Shown: piece after piece, positions 9,586 to 18,973 of the stretch
Position numbering within the stretch: position 1 is the stretch's first letter
How the letters are laid out: every line of letters starts with the position of its first letter
Assembly: GCA_030849805.1 (NCBI GenBank)
Contig: JASANZ010001896.1
Coordinates: 1-22,750, forward strand
DNA from: Sergeia podlipaevii
Lineage: Eukaryota > Euglenozoa > Kinetoplastea > Trypanosomatida > Trypanosomatidae
DNA length: 22,750 bases
Direction: 5' to 3'
Program-made: the position numbers and the translations under genes
The notes under the pieces: generated by a model
What the model was told of the DNA's origin: nothing
The model's input: the letters and a program-made list of their open reading frames with translations, nothing else
The model's database searches: none

Positions 9586-10403
9586 TCTCCCTCCTCCTCA
9601 CACTCCCTCCAAAATGTATATGTAAATTGGTCACACGATGGCAACTAGTTATTTTTTTTTGAAAAAAGAAGATACGCAATGATTGCTATATCTTCTTCTT
9701 TTTTTCTATTTTCTCCATTTTTTTTTAAAATATAAACAAGAAAAAAAATCATATTCCGTCCCACATCATATATATATATTTATATATGCATTTCTTTTCC
9801 CATTACCAAAAAAGAAAAAAAAAAGGTGGGGTCGTTTGCTATCGCACTCCCACTCATGCACACACATCCATCATTATCTTTTTTTTTTTTATCGTTGTCC
9901 TTTTCTTTCCTTTCACTCCCCTTTCCTTCATAATTGCGGCTACTGCCCCTCCTCTCTTCCCCTCCTCTCTCATTTTTTTTTTTCTTTCCCCTCCTTTTTC
10001 AATCGTTGTCGAATTATCCTTTTTTTTAAAAAAAAAAAAAAGTGAATAATAACAATAATAATAACAATAACAATAGAAGTAGCAGTGTGGCGACGAAAAA
10101 GAAAACAAAACCGACTGAGAGATAGAAAGAGAGCACTAACTTAAACCTCATACACACCCTTATTCATATTGGTATGCGCTCATGTTGAGTGCACGAGAGA
10201 TGGGAGAGAGGGGAAAAAAAAATGTTATAAACAGTGAAAGAGGAAGGAGAGAGAGATAGAGAGATAGATATAAACAGCTTCCGATAAATGGCTCCGCATC
10301 GAAGCAGGACTCCTTTATCTTTCTCAAATCTATTTCCTCGCGTTTCTTTTTCCTTCCCTTCTTTCCCTTCCAAATACTCAACACAAACAAAGAATACACA
10401 CAC

Positions 10404-10455
10404 GAAAGAAAAAAAAAGAAAAGGAAAAGAAAAGAGAAAAAAGAAAAGAAAAAAA
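10404..10455. repeat. 52-base homopurine tract
   Basis: Uninterrupted A/G run on the plus strand, inside a longer purine-rich stretch (about 10400-10650). On the transcribed strand it is a polypyrimidine tract, so it could be read as a splicing or polyadenylation signal, or adopt triplex structure. Confidence 0.9.
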
Positions 10456-11458
10456 TGTATGGAAAGAAGGAAGATCGCGGAAGAGGAGGGAAAGTAGAAG
10501 CGCAATTCTAAGAAACAACGTACAGAAGAAAAGGAAAGAAAAAAAAAGGGTGAGAAGAAAGAAAAAAAAAAGAAAAAAATCACACAAGATAATAGTAGTA
10601 ATAATAAAAGGAAAGAACATTTGAAGAAAGAAAGATAAGTGGAGTTGTCTGTGGATTGCATTTTTGTTCAGTTTCCCTGTAAAATCACCCCCCAAAAAAC
10701 ACCGTTGAATAGCTTCCCTTACATACACATACATATGCACACGCACTCTCGTCGCTTTTCATCAAATGAAAAAAAAAGAAATCATTTCATATCTCCCCCC
10801 TCCACCCCCGCACTCATTTTCTCTACTTCATATTTTTTTTTCCTCTTTCTCCGTGTTGTTGATGTGCAGTTTCACAGCTACGGTACGAGGAATTATCCGT
10901 GCAAAGACAAATAAACGCCCCCCTTCAGTCTTCCAAAGTGTGCTGACAAGAAAAGATGCAAACGTGAAAGCTTTCTGCTCAAACACTTTTTAGAACTACG
11001 ATAGAGAAAAAAAAAGGAAAAGTGAACCAAATGCAAATCAACTAACAACGAACAAAAAAGGGGGGAAAAAATAGTTGCAGTGTGTATGCGTCGCCGCGAA
11101 GATAAACAGAGAAAAAAAAATGAGAGTGGAAGGAGAGAATTCAAAAGAAACATTCTACGATACCTCATATGCGTGTGTGTGTGTATATATATATAAATAT
11201 CAATGCAAGTGCCAGAAAGAGGGAAAAAAAGAAGAAGCATAGTGGGCAAAAGGGATGTAAACATACAGACGGTAAATGATATCAGGTCTTTTTTTTTTGT
11301 CTCTTTGCAAATTAACATAAGGTGATAAAAGAAAGAGAAGGAACAAAAAAATAAGATAAAATAAATAAAAAAACAAACAAACAAACAAACAAGAGAGATA
11401 GTGAGAGATAACAGATAGAGAGGAAAAAAAAAGTGTCAAGAGAAAGATAGAAAGTGTG

Positions 11459-11476
11459 CACACACACACACACACA
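11459..11476. repeat. (CA)9 microsatellite
   Basis: Nine CA units followed by a GA-rich run. An AAAC repeat lies nearby at about 11371-11391. Confidence 0.9.
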
Positions 11477-12922
11477 TTGAGAGAGAGAAAAAAAAAACGA
11501 TAGAAAAAAAAGGAGGAAACAAAAAGGACTTCATGTAAACTCCATCAAAAAAAAGGAGGAAAAGGAAAAAGAAACATATATTAGAACCACTGAAACGACA
11601 GCAACAAAGCGAAATGCTTTTTTTTCTAAAAGAAAATCTTTCTATTCCAGCACCGACAAAGAGGAGTTCAAGATGAGCTGTTGCCCCAGTCACGAAGCTT
11701 GGCACCTAATACGCAGGAACCCTAAAACAGACACTCATCTTTTCTCTTTTTTTCCTTCCTTTTCCCCCTTCTCTCTTTCTCTCCTCCTTTTTCGTTTTTG
11801 TCTTCCTCTAAGCACCCGTATAGCACATGACTAAAAGCAAAGCATATAAGAAATATATATATATTCTTTCCAATTGTCATTAAGTCATGTGTAGGTGGTG
11901 TGCACTACAAAAATCATAACGATATGTGTGCTTTTTTTTTTCTTTCTTTCTCCCTTCGTCTCCTCTGTTTTCTTATTAGTACTACTATTATTCTTGTTTC
12001 GCTACCAAAGTCACACTATCGTCTTACAAACTCCAGCCCAAACAACAACAATAATAATAATAATAGTAATGATAAAGACAACACAAAAAAGAAAAAATAC
12101 TTGTAGATATCAAACGAAAAAAAAAAAAAGCCTGGTAAGAATAAAGAAGACAGCAGCGCAGGAGGACAAGAAAGAAAAGAAAAAAAAAACAGAAATAGAG
12201 TGAGAAAAGTGAAAGAGAGAGAAAAAAAAAAAATAGAAACAGTAATCATACAACAGTACAAAAAGAAAAAGTTAAGATACTAAACGCGATTCTGCTTTTT
12301 TTTTTTTTTTTTTTTGGCTCATGCTACACTCTCTGCCACTTTTCCCCTCCTCTCAATGCAAATTTCTTTGCTGTGTGTGCTATCCTCCCCCTCCTTTTTT
12401 TTTTTTTTAAAAAAAAAAGCAATGAAGTCTTTCCCATAATTCGTAATAATCCCTCTTTGATTTTTTTTTTTCCCATCGTTTCATGTGTATCCATCTTTCA
12501 TTATTTTTTTTTTTTTTTCAAAAAAAAACCTCTCAGTTATTCAAAGAAAATACTGTGTCATGTAAATAGACGTTCGTAATTAGATGTCATTCCTTGTATG
12601 TATGTGTGCGTGTACCTGGAGTGTGTGGCGCGGACTCGCGCGTTTGAACGTGTGGGGGGAGGCGGAGGTATGCATTTCTTTTTATAAAAGAAAGGGAGAC
12701 ACAACAAAAAAAAGAGAAAAAAAAGAAAGAAATTGCCGTCACACCCTTGTAGGTTGCTATAGTTCTTTCTTTTTTTGTCCACTCGTTGTTATGCTTTCTC
12801 TCTTTTTATTCGTCTTGTACCGCGCCTTAAAAAATTGTTTTTCTTCATTGTTCCCCATCAATCACCCTTTCCTTTTTTTAAAAAATAAAATACTCCTCCC
12901 TCCCCCCCTCCCCTCTACCTGA

Positions 12923-14140
12923 TTATGCAACATACAGCTCAGGGTCGATCTCGGAAGGAATAGGCTTGATTTCCGTGTCAAGCTCCTGCTCGATGCGATA
13001 CACGTTGTAACGATCCTCGTAGGTAACGAAGTTGATAGCGACACCCAGGTGACCGAAACGGCCAGAGCGACCGATGCGGTGCAGGTAGGTCTCAGCAAAC
13101 TTGGGGAAGTCAAAGTTGATGACCACGTTGACGGCCTGGATATCAATACCGCGAGTAATAAGATCAGAGCAGACAAGGTTCCGGCAGTGACCCTCACGGA
13201 AGTCGTGGAAGACGCGGTTACGGTGCTGCTGCTGCATGCGAGCGTGGATGTAGTAGCAGCTGTATCCGAGCTGTGTGATCTTCTTCGCAAGAAGCTCGAC
13301 GCGGTTCACGCTATTACAGAAAATGATAGACTGATTGATTTGGAGCTTGTTAAAGAGCGTGTTGAGGCAGTGGATCTTCTGGCGCTCCTCGACGAAGGCG
13401 TAGTACTGCGTGACGCCCTTGAGGGTAAGCTCGTCCATAAGGTTGATCTCATAGGGGTCGTCCAGGTAGCGGTCAGCAAACTCCTTGATGGTGACGGGGA
13501 AGGTGGCAGAGAAGAGCATTGACTGGTGGTCGCGAGGGAGGAGATTGTAGAGGTCAGTCATGATAACCGTGAACTCGGGGGAGAGGAGCTTATCCGCCTC
13601 ATCGAGAACCATAATGTGGCAGTGGTTAAGCTTTGCAGCATTTTTGCTGGCGAGATCCAGGACACGCCCAGGAGTGGCGACCAGGATGTGAACTGGATTG
13701 GTGAGGCGGAGAATATCGTCACGCAGCACCGTACCACCAGTGGTGACCATCACCTCAAGGCCGGCGATGTGCTTGCCGAGCTCCTTGGTCACCTGAGCGG
13801 TCTGGAGCGCTAGCTCACGGGTGGGCACCATGAGAAGAGCCTGAATGTTCCGATCGCTGGTATCGATCTTTTCCAGCACGGGGATCACAAAGGAGGCTGT
13901 CTTGCCGGTGCCGTTCTTCGCGCGAGCAAGAATGTCCTTCCCCTGAAGTGCAACTGGGATCGCCTCCTCCTGAACAGGACTAGGCCTCTCAAAGCCCTTC
14001 TCAAAGATCCCCATCTGAAGCTCACGACGCAGACCGTACTCTTCAAAATTGACGTTACGGCGCGACTGAACATCTTCGGTCTTCTTGCGGGTGTCGCGCT
14101 TGGGCACCGTCAAGTTACGCTTCCATTCTTCGTCGGCCAT
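12923..14140 (-). CDS. DHH1: ATP-dependent DEAD-box RNA helicase DHH1 (DDX6 family)
   Basis: A 405-residue protein with the full DEAD-box motif set in order: Q motif around residues 50-57 (FERPSPVQ), Walker [11 protein letters not shown] (72-81), PTREL (106-110), TPGR (156-159), DEAD (180-183), SAT (211-213), [11 protein letters not shown] (272-282), the LITRGIDI segment (327-334) and [10 protein letters not shown] (354-363). The AKNGTGKT form of Walker A and the downstream [17 protein letters not shown] segment are typical of the DDX6/Dhh1/Me31B subfamily. These helicases act in cytoplasmic P-bodies and stress granules in mRNA storage, translational repression and decapping-linked decay. In trypanosomatids, where control is mainly post-transcriptional, DHH1 is a known regulator of stage-specific mRNAs. 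It ends soon after the second RecA lobe, without the long Q/P-rich tail of yeast Dhh1. Start: ATG followed by [10 protein letters not shown]. The predicted leader contains a (TA)14 tract. Confidence 0.97.
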   Translation of the reverse strand: MADEEWKRNLTVPKRDTRKKTEDVQSRRNVNFEEYGLRRELQMGIFEKGFERPSPVQEEAIPVALQGKDILARAKNGTGKTASFVIPVLEKIDTSDRNIQALLMVPTRELALQTAQVTKELGKHIAGLEVMVTTGGTVLRDDILRLTNPVHILVATPGRVLDLASKNAAKLNHCHIMVLDEADKLLSPEFTVIMTDLYNLLPRDHQSMLFSATFPVTIKEFADRYLDDPYEINLMDELTLKGVTQYYAFVEERQKIHCLNTLFNKLQINQSIIFCNSVNRVELLAKKITQLGYSCYYIHARMQQQHRNRVFHDFREGHCRNLVCSDLITRGIDIQAVNVVINFDFPKFAETYLHRIGRSGRFGHLGVAINFVTYEDRYNVYRIEQELDTEIKPIPSEIDPELYVA

Positions 14141-14253
14141 GTTGAATCAAATACGATTGAAGAAAAGAGGGTGTTGGTGATCGGTTTCCTTTTTATAATA
14201 ATATGACAATAATATCGGAGGTTTGTATATATAAGATAAAGATATCGAGGGAA

Positions 14254-14281
<28 letters not shown>
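14254..14281. repeat. (AT)14 tract in predicted DHH1 leader
   Basis: Twenty-eight bases of perfect alternating AT, 114-141 nt upstream of the DHH1 ATG and inside its predicted 5' UTR. The RNA would be self-complementary. Confidence 0.95.
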
Positions 14282-14285
<4 letters not shown>

Positions 14286-14394
14286 AAACCGAGGTGATCA
14301 CTATATGATGTTTCCCTGTTTTATTGTTCTTCCTCTTTTGGTTGCTTTGCAGAGGTCAATTAGTTAACTTTTTTTTTTGTGTGTGTGGCTTGCT

Positions 14395-14417
14395 CTTGAT
14401 AGAGATAGAAAAAAAGC
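14395..14417 (-). promoter_or_regulatory. Predicted polypyrimidine tract and trans-splice acceptor for DHH1
   Basis: On the minus strand a CTTTTTTTCTATCTCTATC tract is followed by AAG at 14396-14395, giving a predicted 5' UTR of about 255 nt. No minus-strand ATG occurs between this AG and the start codon. A weaker tract (CCTCTTTTCTTC) lies closer to the ATG but has no AG after it before the ATG. Confidence 0.5.
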
Positions 14418-15041
14418 TAAGCTGAACTGTATGTATTCTCGTTTATTTTTTTACTATACGTTGAAGGGCGTAAGTATCCTGTATATCAACAACAACAACA
14501 AAAAAATGTTTTGAGAAAAGAGAGGGAATATGTCAATAGATAATATTGTATATATAGATGAAGCAGAACAGCAGAAGCAAATGTAATGTGTGTTTTTTTT
14601 TAAAAAAGAAAATCCACGAAAAATGCACATCAATCTCTAAAGTTCATGTTCTGTTTGATTATATATATTTAGAGAGATAACAAAGAGCTTTTGAGTAAAA
14701 AGTGAGCTGAGAGACAAGAGAGGTACAAAAACGTTCGCAGATGCAACAAAGATCAGATACATACACACACACCAGAAAAAAAAGAAGATGAAGATGAGAA
14801 GATGACACGGATTAAAAGAAGCAGCGCCGCACACAGCGGCACGTTCTTCACATACAAAAAGATGAAAGTACTTCCACCCTCACCACTCCCTATATCAGTG
14901 GATTCCTCGATGTACACAGTTTGTGATGTATCAAGTGTCAAACGGTAAAAAAAAAAAGAAGAGTTGCACGCGTCTCTCTCCCCCCCCCTTTAAACAGCTA
15001 TCCCCATTGACCTAGTTGTGGCTCTCCCACACGCTTTCTGG

Positions 15042-15896
15042 TTACTTGCCAAGATACACTGGCTGGCGCTTCTCAGCAAAAGCCTTAAGGCCTTCCAGAC
15101 GATCCTGCGTCGCCAGCACCTTCTCATAGTTAGCGTGCTCGACCGCCATCGCCGCGTCCCTCAGCTTGCCATAGCCTTCCTTCACGGACGCCTTTGCCGC
15201 CCGCACGCCGAGGGGTCCGTTGCGGGCAATGCGTGCTGCCAGCTTCAGAGCCTCCTGAGTAGCGGAGCCCGCAGGAACCACGCGGTTCACCAGTCGCAGC
15301 TCCATCGCCCTTGACGCGTTCACAGGCTCAGCAGACAGGATCAACTCAAGCGCAGCGCTGGCACCGATCAAGCGAGGGGCGCGCACTGTGCCACCAGCAC
15401 CAGGAATAATGGCAAGCCCCGTCTCGGGGAACCCCATCACGGCCTCGCTGCCGGCAAGACGCATGTCAGTCGAGAGAGCTAGCTCCATGCCGCCGCCAAG
15501 AGCCTTTCCTTCGAGGGCGGTGATGGTGGGGATCTCGAGATCCTCCAGCTCACAGAACGTGCCTCGCAGCGTATCCACAAAGGCGCGTGCCTCATCCACG
15601 GACATCAACTTGCGCTCCTTGAGGTCAGCGCCAGCGCAGAAGACCCCCGGCACGAGGCTCTCGAGCACAAGACAGCGGACATCAATCGCGGAAGGTCCAC
15701 GGCCCGCACACGCCTCGATGGCAGAGCGGAGCTGATTGAGCATGACCTTGCCAATCGCATTTTTGCATGCGTGTCGCTGTAAGGAGAGAAGTGCCACCTT
15801 CTCTTCGCTATTGAATTGAAGAACGCATTCTCCATCGAGAATGGTCACCATACTGGCACTTGCGGCGGCTCGGAGAAGAAAAGACTGGCGCAGCAT
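15042..15896 (-). CDS. Mitochondrial enoyl-CoA hydratase/isomerase, methylglutaconyl-CoA hydratase (AUH)-like
   Basis: A 284-residue crotonase-fold protein. Residues 1-16 are rich in Arg, Ala and Ser with no acidic residue (MLRQSFLLRAAASAS), as expected for a mitochondrial presequence; this favours the first ATG over Met16. Oxyanion-hole segments are FCAGADLKE (86-94) and ALGGG (132-136). The two catalytic glutamates of the hydratase family are present: Glu138 in GGGMELAL and Glu158 in GFPETGLAIIPGAGG. The ADLKERKLM segment and the C-terminal DRLEGLKAFAEKR resemble AUH, the 3-methylglutaconyl-CoA hydratase of leucine breakdown, more than short-chain enoyl-CoA hydratase. The likely role is hydration of an enoyl-CoA in the mitochondrial matrix, either 3-methylglutaconyl-CoA to HMG-CoA or a fatty-acid intermediate. 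The family is certain; exact substrate is inferred. Length is close to that of related mature enzymes plus a presequence. Confidence 0.93.
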   Translation of the reverse strand: MLRQSFLLRAAASASMVTILDGECVLQFNSEEKVALLSLQRHACKNAIGKVMLNQLRSAIEACAGRGPSAIDVRCLVLESLVPGVFCAGADLKERKLMSVDEARAFVDTLRGTFCELEDLEIPTITALEGKALGGGMELALSTDMRLAGSEAVMGFPETGLAIIPGAGGTVRAPRLIGASAALELILSAEPVNASRAMELRLVNRVVPAGSATQEALKLAARIARNGPLGVRAAKASVKEGYGKLRDAAMAVEHANYEKVLATQDRLEGLKAFAEKRQPVYLGK

Positions 15897-15952
15897 CTTG
15901 AGTGTTATTCTCTCTCTTTTTTTTTCTCTCCTGTGGATGTTGATGTGGAAGC

Positions 15953-15991
15953 TATATATATATAAATAAATATATATATATATATATATAT
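15953..15991. repeat. TA tract in predicted hydratase leader
   Basis: Nearly perfect TA alternation broken by AAATAAA, located about 57-95 nt upstream of the hydratase ATG and inside its predicted 5' UTR. Confidence 0.9.
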
Positions 15992-16075
15992 GAAACGTAT
16001 GCGAGTGTATGTCGGGTAATATCTTGTTGTTTTGCTTTGATGAGTTTATCAGATAAAAATACTGGTTGAAGTTAA

Positions 16076-16145
16076 CTTAAAAAGAAAAGAACAAAGAATG
16101 GAAAGAAAAAGAAAGGAACAAAACCAGAAGAAAAAGATTGGAAAA
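16076..16145 (-). promoter_or_regulatory. Predicted polypyrimidine tract and trans-splice acceptor for the hydratase gene
   Basis: The minus strand from about 16145 to 16080 is strongly C/T-rich, ending TTCTTTTTAAG with the AG at 16077-16076. This predicts a 5' UTR of about 180 nt. No ATG occurs in that leader. Confidence 0.55.
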
Positions 16146-16387
16146 ACAGGAAGCGTTGAACACGGATAGAAACGTTTTTTTCTTTTAAGGATATATTTTT
16201 TAAAGATACAAAAGATACGCGCTTTTTTTTTCTTTGCTGAGCGTCAATTTAGAAGGAGATCTCAAGGGAGAGAGAGAGAATATGAATATGCATTATGGTT
16301 ATTTTTGTATGTATAGATAGATAAGATGAAGCAGGGTTAGCAAGGCAAAGCAATAATGTAGCCAATATATACTTCGTGCTTGCAGAC

Positions 16388-16410
16388 TATATATATATAT
16401 ATATATATAT
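16388..16410. repeat. TA tract
   Basis: Alternating TA run of 23 bases in the spacer between the M29-like and hydratase genes. Confidence 0.9.
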
Positions 16411-16658
16411 CATCAAGAACGGAAATATATATAGTAAATAAAAAAAAGATCTTTAAAGCCTTTATTTACTCCTCCTCTTCTTTTCTTCTTTAAATGCTAT
16501 TGCTTTTTTGTTGTTGTTGTTATCGTCGTTGCCTTCCTTCCCCCTTGTGCACGCGCACTCAAAACGCATAAGAATACGTTCAACACAGTGTACTCACCAC
16601 ATTTTTTTTTCTTATTGATTGATTTCTCCTCCTCTTTCTTTTCGTTTAACGACGTCAG

Positions 16659-16678
16659 ATATATATATATATATATAT
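16659..16678. repeat. (AT)10 tract
   Basis: Alternating AT run of 20 bases about 65 nt beyond the stop codon of the M29-like gene, so inside its 3' UTR. Confidence 0.9.
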
Positions 16679-16741
16679 CAACGAACTTGATTTATATATA
16701 TATAAATAATTAAAAAAATGACTGACATGACAAAACAGCGC

Positions 16742-18973
16742 TCACGGGGTCGCAATACCCTTTGTGAAGTCAACAACCAAGCTTCCAATCCGCAACTCCG
16801 CTGCATCCACAAAGACATCAATGTGATACTTGCCCGCTTTGCGCTTCAACACTGGCCCATCCACGGTTACCCCGCTCGCGACTGTGCCATCTGGGTTGCA
16901 CTTCTTCGCTTGCTTTACAAACAAAGGATGCCGCTGCCCCAGCGAGAGGTGGATACCCCATTGTCGCTCGAAGGAGGTAACATCCGTGAGGATATGTGAG
17001 AGTCCAACATAAGGGTTCAGCCCAATGCCTAGCTCACGCACATAGCAGTCTCCTTCTGTTTGTCGAACGAGCGAGAGCAGATCGACAAAGTCATCCGGCG
17101 CGTTTTCTGATACATCCGTCACGACGCCTTTTTCGATTGTCATGGTAAAAGGCCGCGGTTTGCTCATCGCGACGTTCTTGAAGGGATCTGGGTAGGCGAA
17201 AATGTGGCACGTACCACTCAACTTGGAGAGATCAAAGGACTCACTGATGACCTCCCCTATCGGGAACGTTCCCCCAATGCTAGTGGCAATGGTGGATCCA
17301 CGTGGACGTGACGCCTCCTCTTCCTCCTCCTCGTCGTTATCGCTGCTGGCATTCTTGTGACCCTTGGTTTTCTTGCTGTTCGGCTTCTTGCCTTGCTCCT
17401 TGAGCATCGCCAGGTACTCCTGCTTCTTCATGCGTCCATGCACAGGTGTCGGTTTCTGTTCCTCAGCAGGGGCCGCGCTGCCGCTGCCGTGGCTGCTCTC
17501 AGCATTTGCGACTACCGAATGATTGATGGCAAAGCGCACTCGATGAGCGGCGACATCGTTGCGCTCCGTGTCGCTCGCGGCCGGATAGGACCCCGTGTTC
17601 ATCAAGCAGTCCTCCATGCCTCCGTGAAACTCCAGCACATGACTGCGGTCCTTGCAGACGATGCGTAGTGGAGCGCCAGGTCCCACAATAGGCATCTTCA
17701 TCACCTCATCATACTGTGCAGCACCTCCACTACAGCTGTGGTGCGGATGACTGCCATCGTTAGCGTCGTCGCCTTCTTCTCCGTCGTCACTACTGCCGTT
17801 GCTTGCGCCACAGCTGCTGCTCGCCACTTCGCCCTTCCCGCTAGTCCAGACAAGAGCTCCCTTGTTAAACAGACCCCAAATGTCCTCATTACGAAGTGCA
17901 GCCGCAAACGCCGCGGATGGCGCCGCAGCAAAATAATTTCCCACCGCCGCCACCTTCTTGTTGCCATCGTCGAACTCGCTGCTGCCGCCATCCATCCCTT
18001 CCTTGCTTGAGCGACGACACCACGAAAAAAGATCGATGGAATCCGCGATGGACTTGCCGAGCACCTCCGCAGCAGCAGGAGGAAAAGAGCATGAGCGTGC
18101 GTAGCTGTACACCTCATCGTGCTCAAGCGCCTCCCTGTACCTGCCCTGCTTCACCAGTGCGTCGGCCGCAGCGCTCATGGACTCCAAGTGGCAGTGCTCA
18201 GCGACGCGGGCACCCATATCATATAAAGTAAGGCGCAGACGGTATCGCTGCATCTCGTTCTGAAAAGCGCTTTGCTGAATGAGGATAAAGGCGAGCAGCT
18301 CGCGCTTCGGGCCGTGTCGTAGCGCCTCCAGCGCAGCCTCGCCTTTTGCATCTTCTCCGCCATTCACAGCGTCAAGTGGTCTCAGAAAACGTGAGATGCG
18401 GCCGTACTGCGTGGCAAACTCCGCATCACTCCAGCGCGAGCTTGGGGCGGCAGCAGCACCACCACCACCACCATCCACAGCCGCCGCCTTCTCCTCCTTC
18501 TCCTCCTCTCCGCATTGACGAAGGAAGGCCTGCAGCACACGCATGTCGGTGAGGAATGTGTCCGCGACGAAAGGTAAGACCGAGTAGGAGATGCACTCAC
18601 CTGCAGCACACTGGGGCTCAAGCCCACCACCACCACAAGGCGTCACTGCGGCAGGGTTCAGTGAAACAAACAGATCCTCACTAGCGCTAGCAGCACTGCT
18701 GCTGTGGTGATCCGCGGCTGCACTCGAGCTGGTTTGTAACGGCAGCTTCGCTCCGTCACCGTCCTTCGTGCGCATGCCCTTGGAAGCGTTAAAGTCATCT
18801 AAAACCTGGCGGTATCCTTCAATGAGTACCTTCTGCTGAACACACGGGACGCGGTCTACCACAAGCATCACGTGAGGCACAGCGCCTCTAAATGCCTGGA
18901 GACGAATACTTTGAAAGAGGATGGTGCTTGCACAGGCACGCGCGGCAGCGATGGTGGCACTCATGTCAGGCAT
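16742..18973 (-). CDS. Protein with C-terminal M29 aminopeptidase/NicX-like metalloenzyme domain
   Basis: A 743-residue protein. Residues about 430-743 resemble the M29 metallo-aminopeptidase (AmpS/PepS) and related NicX dioxygenase fold. The segment APLRIVCKDRSHVLEFHGG (434-452) fits the strand pair before the metal site. Candidate metal ligands appear in family order: Glu574 in FPIGEV, Glu647 in VRELGIGLNP, His675 in GIHLSLGQ, and His717/Asp719 in YHIDVF. A 90-100 residue low-complexity, basic/acidic insert (about 485-565) interrupts the domain. The N-terminal 430 residues contain Gly/Ala/Ser-rich inserts and a helical segment (about 220-320). If active it could be an aminopeptidase or a metal-dependent ring-opening dioxygenase; I cannot say which. 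Met4 is an alternative start. No clear targeting signal is seen. The gene is certain; the family is inferred from motif order and spacing. Confidence 0.75.
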   Translation of the reverse strand: MPDMSATIAAARACASTILFQSIRLQAFRGAVPHVMLVVDRVPCVQQKVLIEGYRQVLDDFNASKGMRTKDGDGAKLPLQTSSSAAADHHSSSAASASEDLFVSLNPAAVTPCGGGGLEPQCAAGECISYSVLPFVADTFLTDMRVLQAFLRQCGEEEKEEKAAAVDGGGGGAAAAPSSRWSDAEFATQYGRISRFLRPLDAVNGGEDAKGEAALEALRHGPKRELLAFILIQQSAFQNEMQRYRLRLTLYDMGARVAEHCHLESMSAAADALVKQGRYREALEHDEVYSYARSCSFPPAAAEVLGKSIADSIDLFSWCRRSSKEGMDGGSSEFDDGNKKVAAVGNYFAAAPSAAFAAALRNEDIWGLFNKGALVWTSGKGEVASSSCGASNGSSDDGEEGDDANDGSHPHHSCSGGAAQYDEVMKMPIVGPGAPLRIVCKDRSHVLEFHGGMEDCLMNTGSYPAASDTERNDVAAHRVRFAINHSVVANAESSHGSGSAAPAEEQKPTPVHGRMKKQEYLAMLKEQGKKPNSKKTKGHKNASSDNDEEEEEEASRPRGSTIATSIGGTFPIGEVISESFDLSKLSGTCHIFAYPDPFKNVAMSKPRPFTMTIEKGVVTDVSENAPDDFVDLLSLVRQTEGDCYVRELGIGLNPYVGLSHILTDVTSFERQWGIHLSLGQRHPLFVKQAKKCNPDGTVASGVTVDGPVLKRKAGKYHIDVFVDAAELRIGSLVVDFTKGIATP

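Larger units (their letters stand above)
8620..12922. other. Long intergenic block with alternating purine/pyrimidine asymmetry
   Basis: About 4.3 kb with no convincing gene. It should contain the 5' UTR of the thioredoxin-domain gene near 8620-8776 and the 3' UTR of DHH1. Purine-rich stretches of the plus strand (about 9459-9540, 10030-10650, 10990-11600, 12050-12250) alternate with pyrimidine-rich ones (about 9300-9410, 9560-9610, 9690-10020, 11740-11960, 12290-12530). It contains (TAC)6, (CA)9, AAAC repeats, several long T-run/A-run junctions and a poly-C run with two unresolved bases. Open frames here translate to strings of F, L, S or K. Two less repetitive islands lie at about 10850-10990 and 11640-11735. 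I recognise no tRNA, snoRNA or retroposon. Confidence 0.6.
14141..15041. other. Intergenic region between ECH-like gene and DHH1
   Basis: About 0.9 kb. The left part should be the DHH1 5' UTR (to about 14395) and the rest the 3' UTR of the hydratase gene. It contains (AT)14, a T9/A6 junction near 14593-14607, CAA repeats near 14488-14502 and short TA runs. No gene or structured RNA is recognised. The segment about 14820-14940 is less repetitive but has no supported coding frame. Confidence 0.6.
15897..16741. other. Intergenic region with TA tracts
   Basis: About 0.85 kb. The left part (to about 16076) is the predicted 5' UTR of the hydratase gene and the remainder the 3' UTR of the M29-like gene. 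It has three long TA tracts (15953-15991, 16388-16410, 16659-16678) plus a shorter one near 16692-16705, and T/A-run junctions near 16174-16187. No gene is recognised. Confidence 0.6.

Noticed and set aside
10164..10746. Open frames of 122-165 codons on the minus strand in the purine-rich block
   Set aside because: The translations are strings of F, L and S from a polypyrimidine tract, with no domain or coding-like composition.
10855..10945. Possible box C/D snoRNA on the plus strand (TGATGTG and CTGA about 80 nt apart)
   Set aside because: The C box is imperfect, the terminal stem is only about three pairs, and it would lie opposite to the direction of transcription.
11895..12203. Plus-strand open frame of 102 codons
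   Set aside because: Translation is F/S/L-rich then K/T/I-rich low complexity from T-runs and AAT repeats.
8620..12922. A retroposon (SIDER-like or other) as cause of the long gap
   Set aside because: No target-site duplication, internal coding fragment or long internal repeat is visible; the region is simple sequence.
13049..13522. 157-codon open frame on the plus strand opposite DHH1
   Set aside because: It is the antisense shadow of the highly biased DHH1 coding sequence and contains no family motif.
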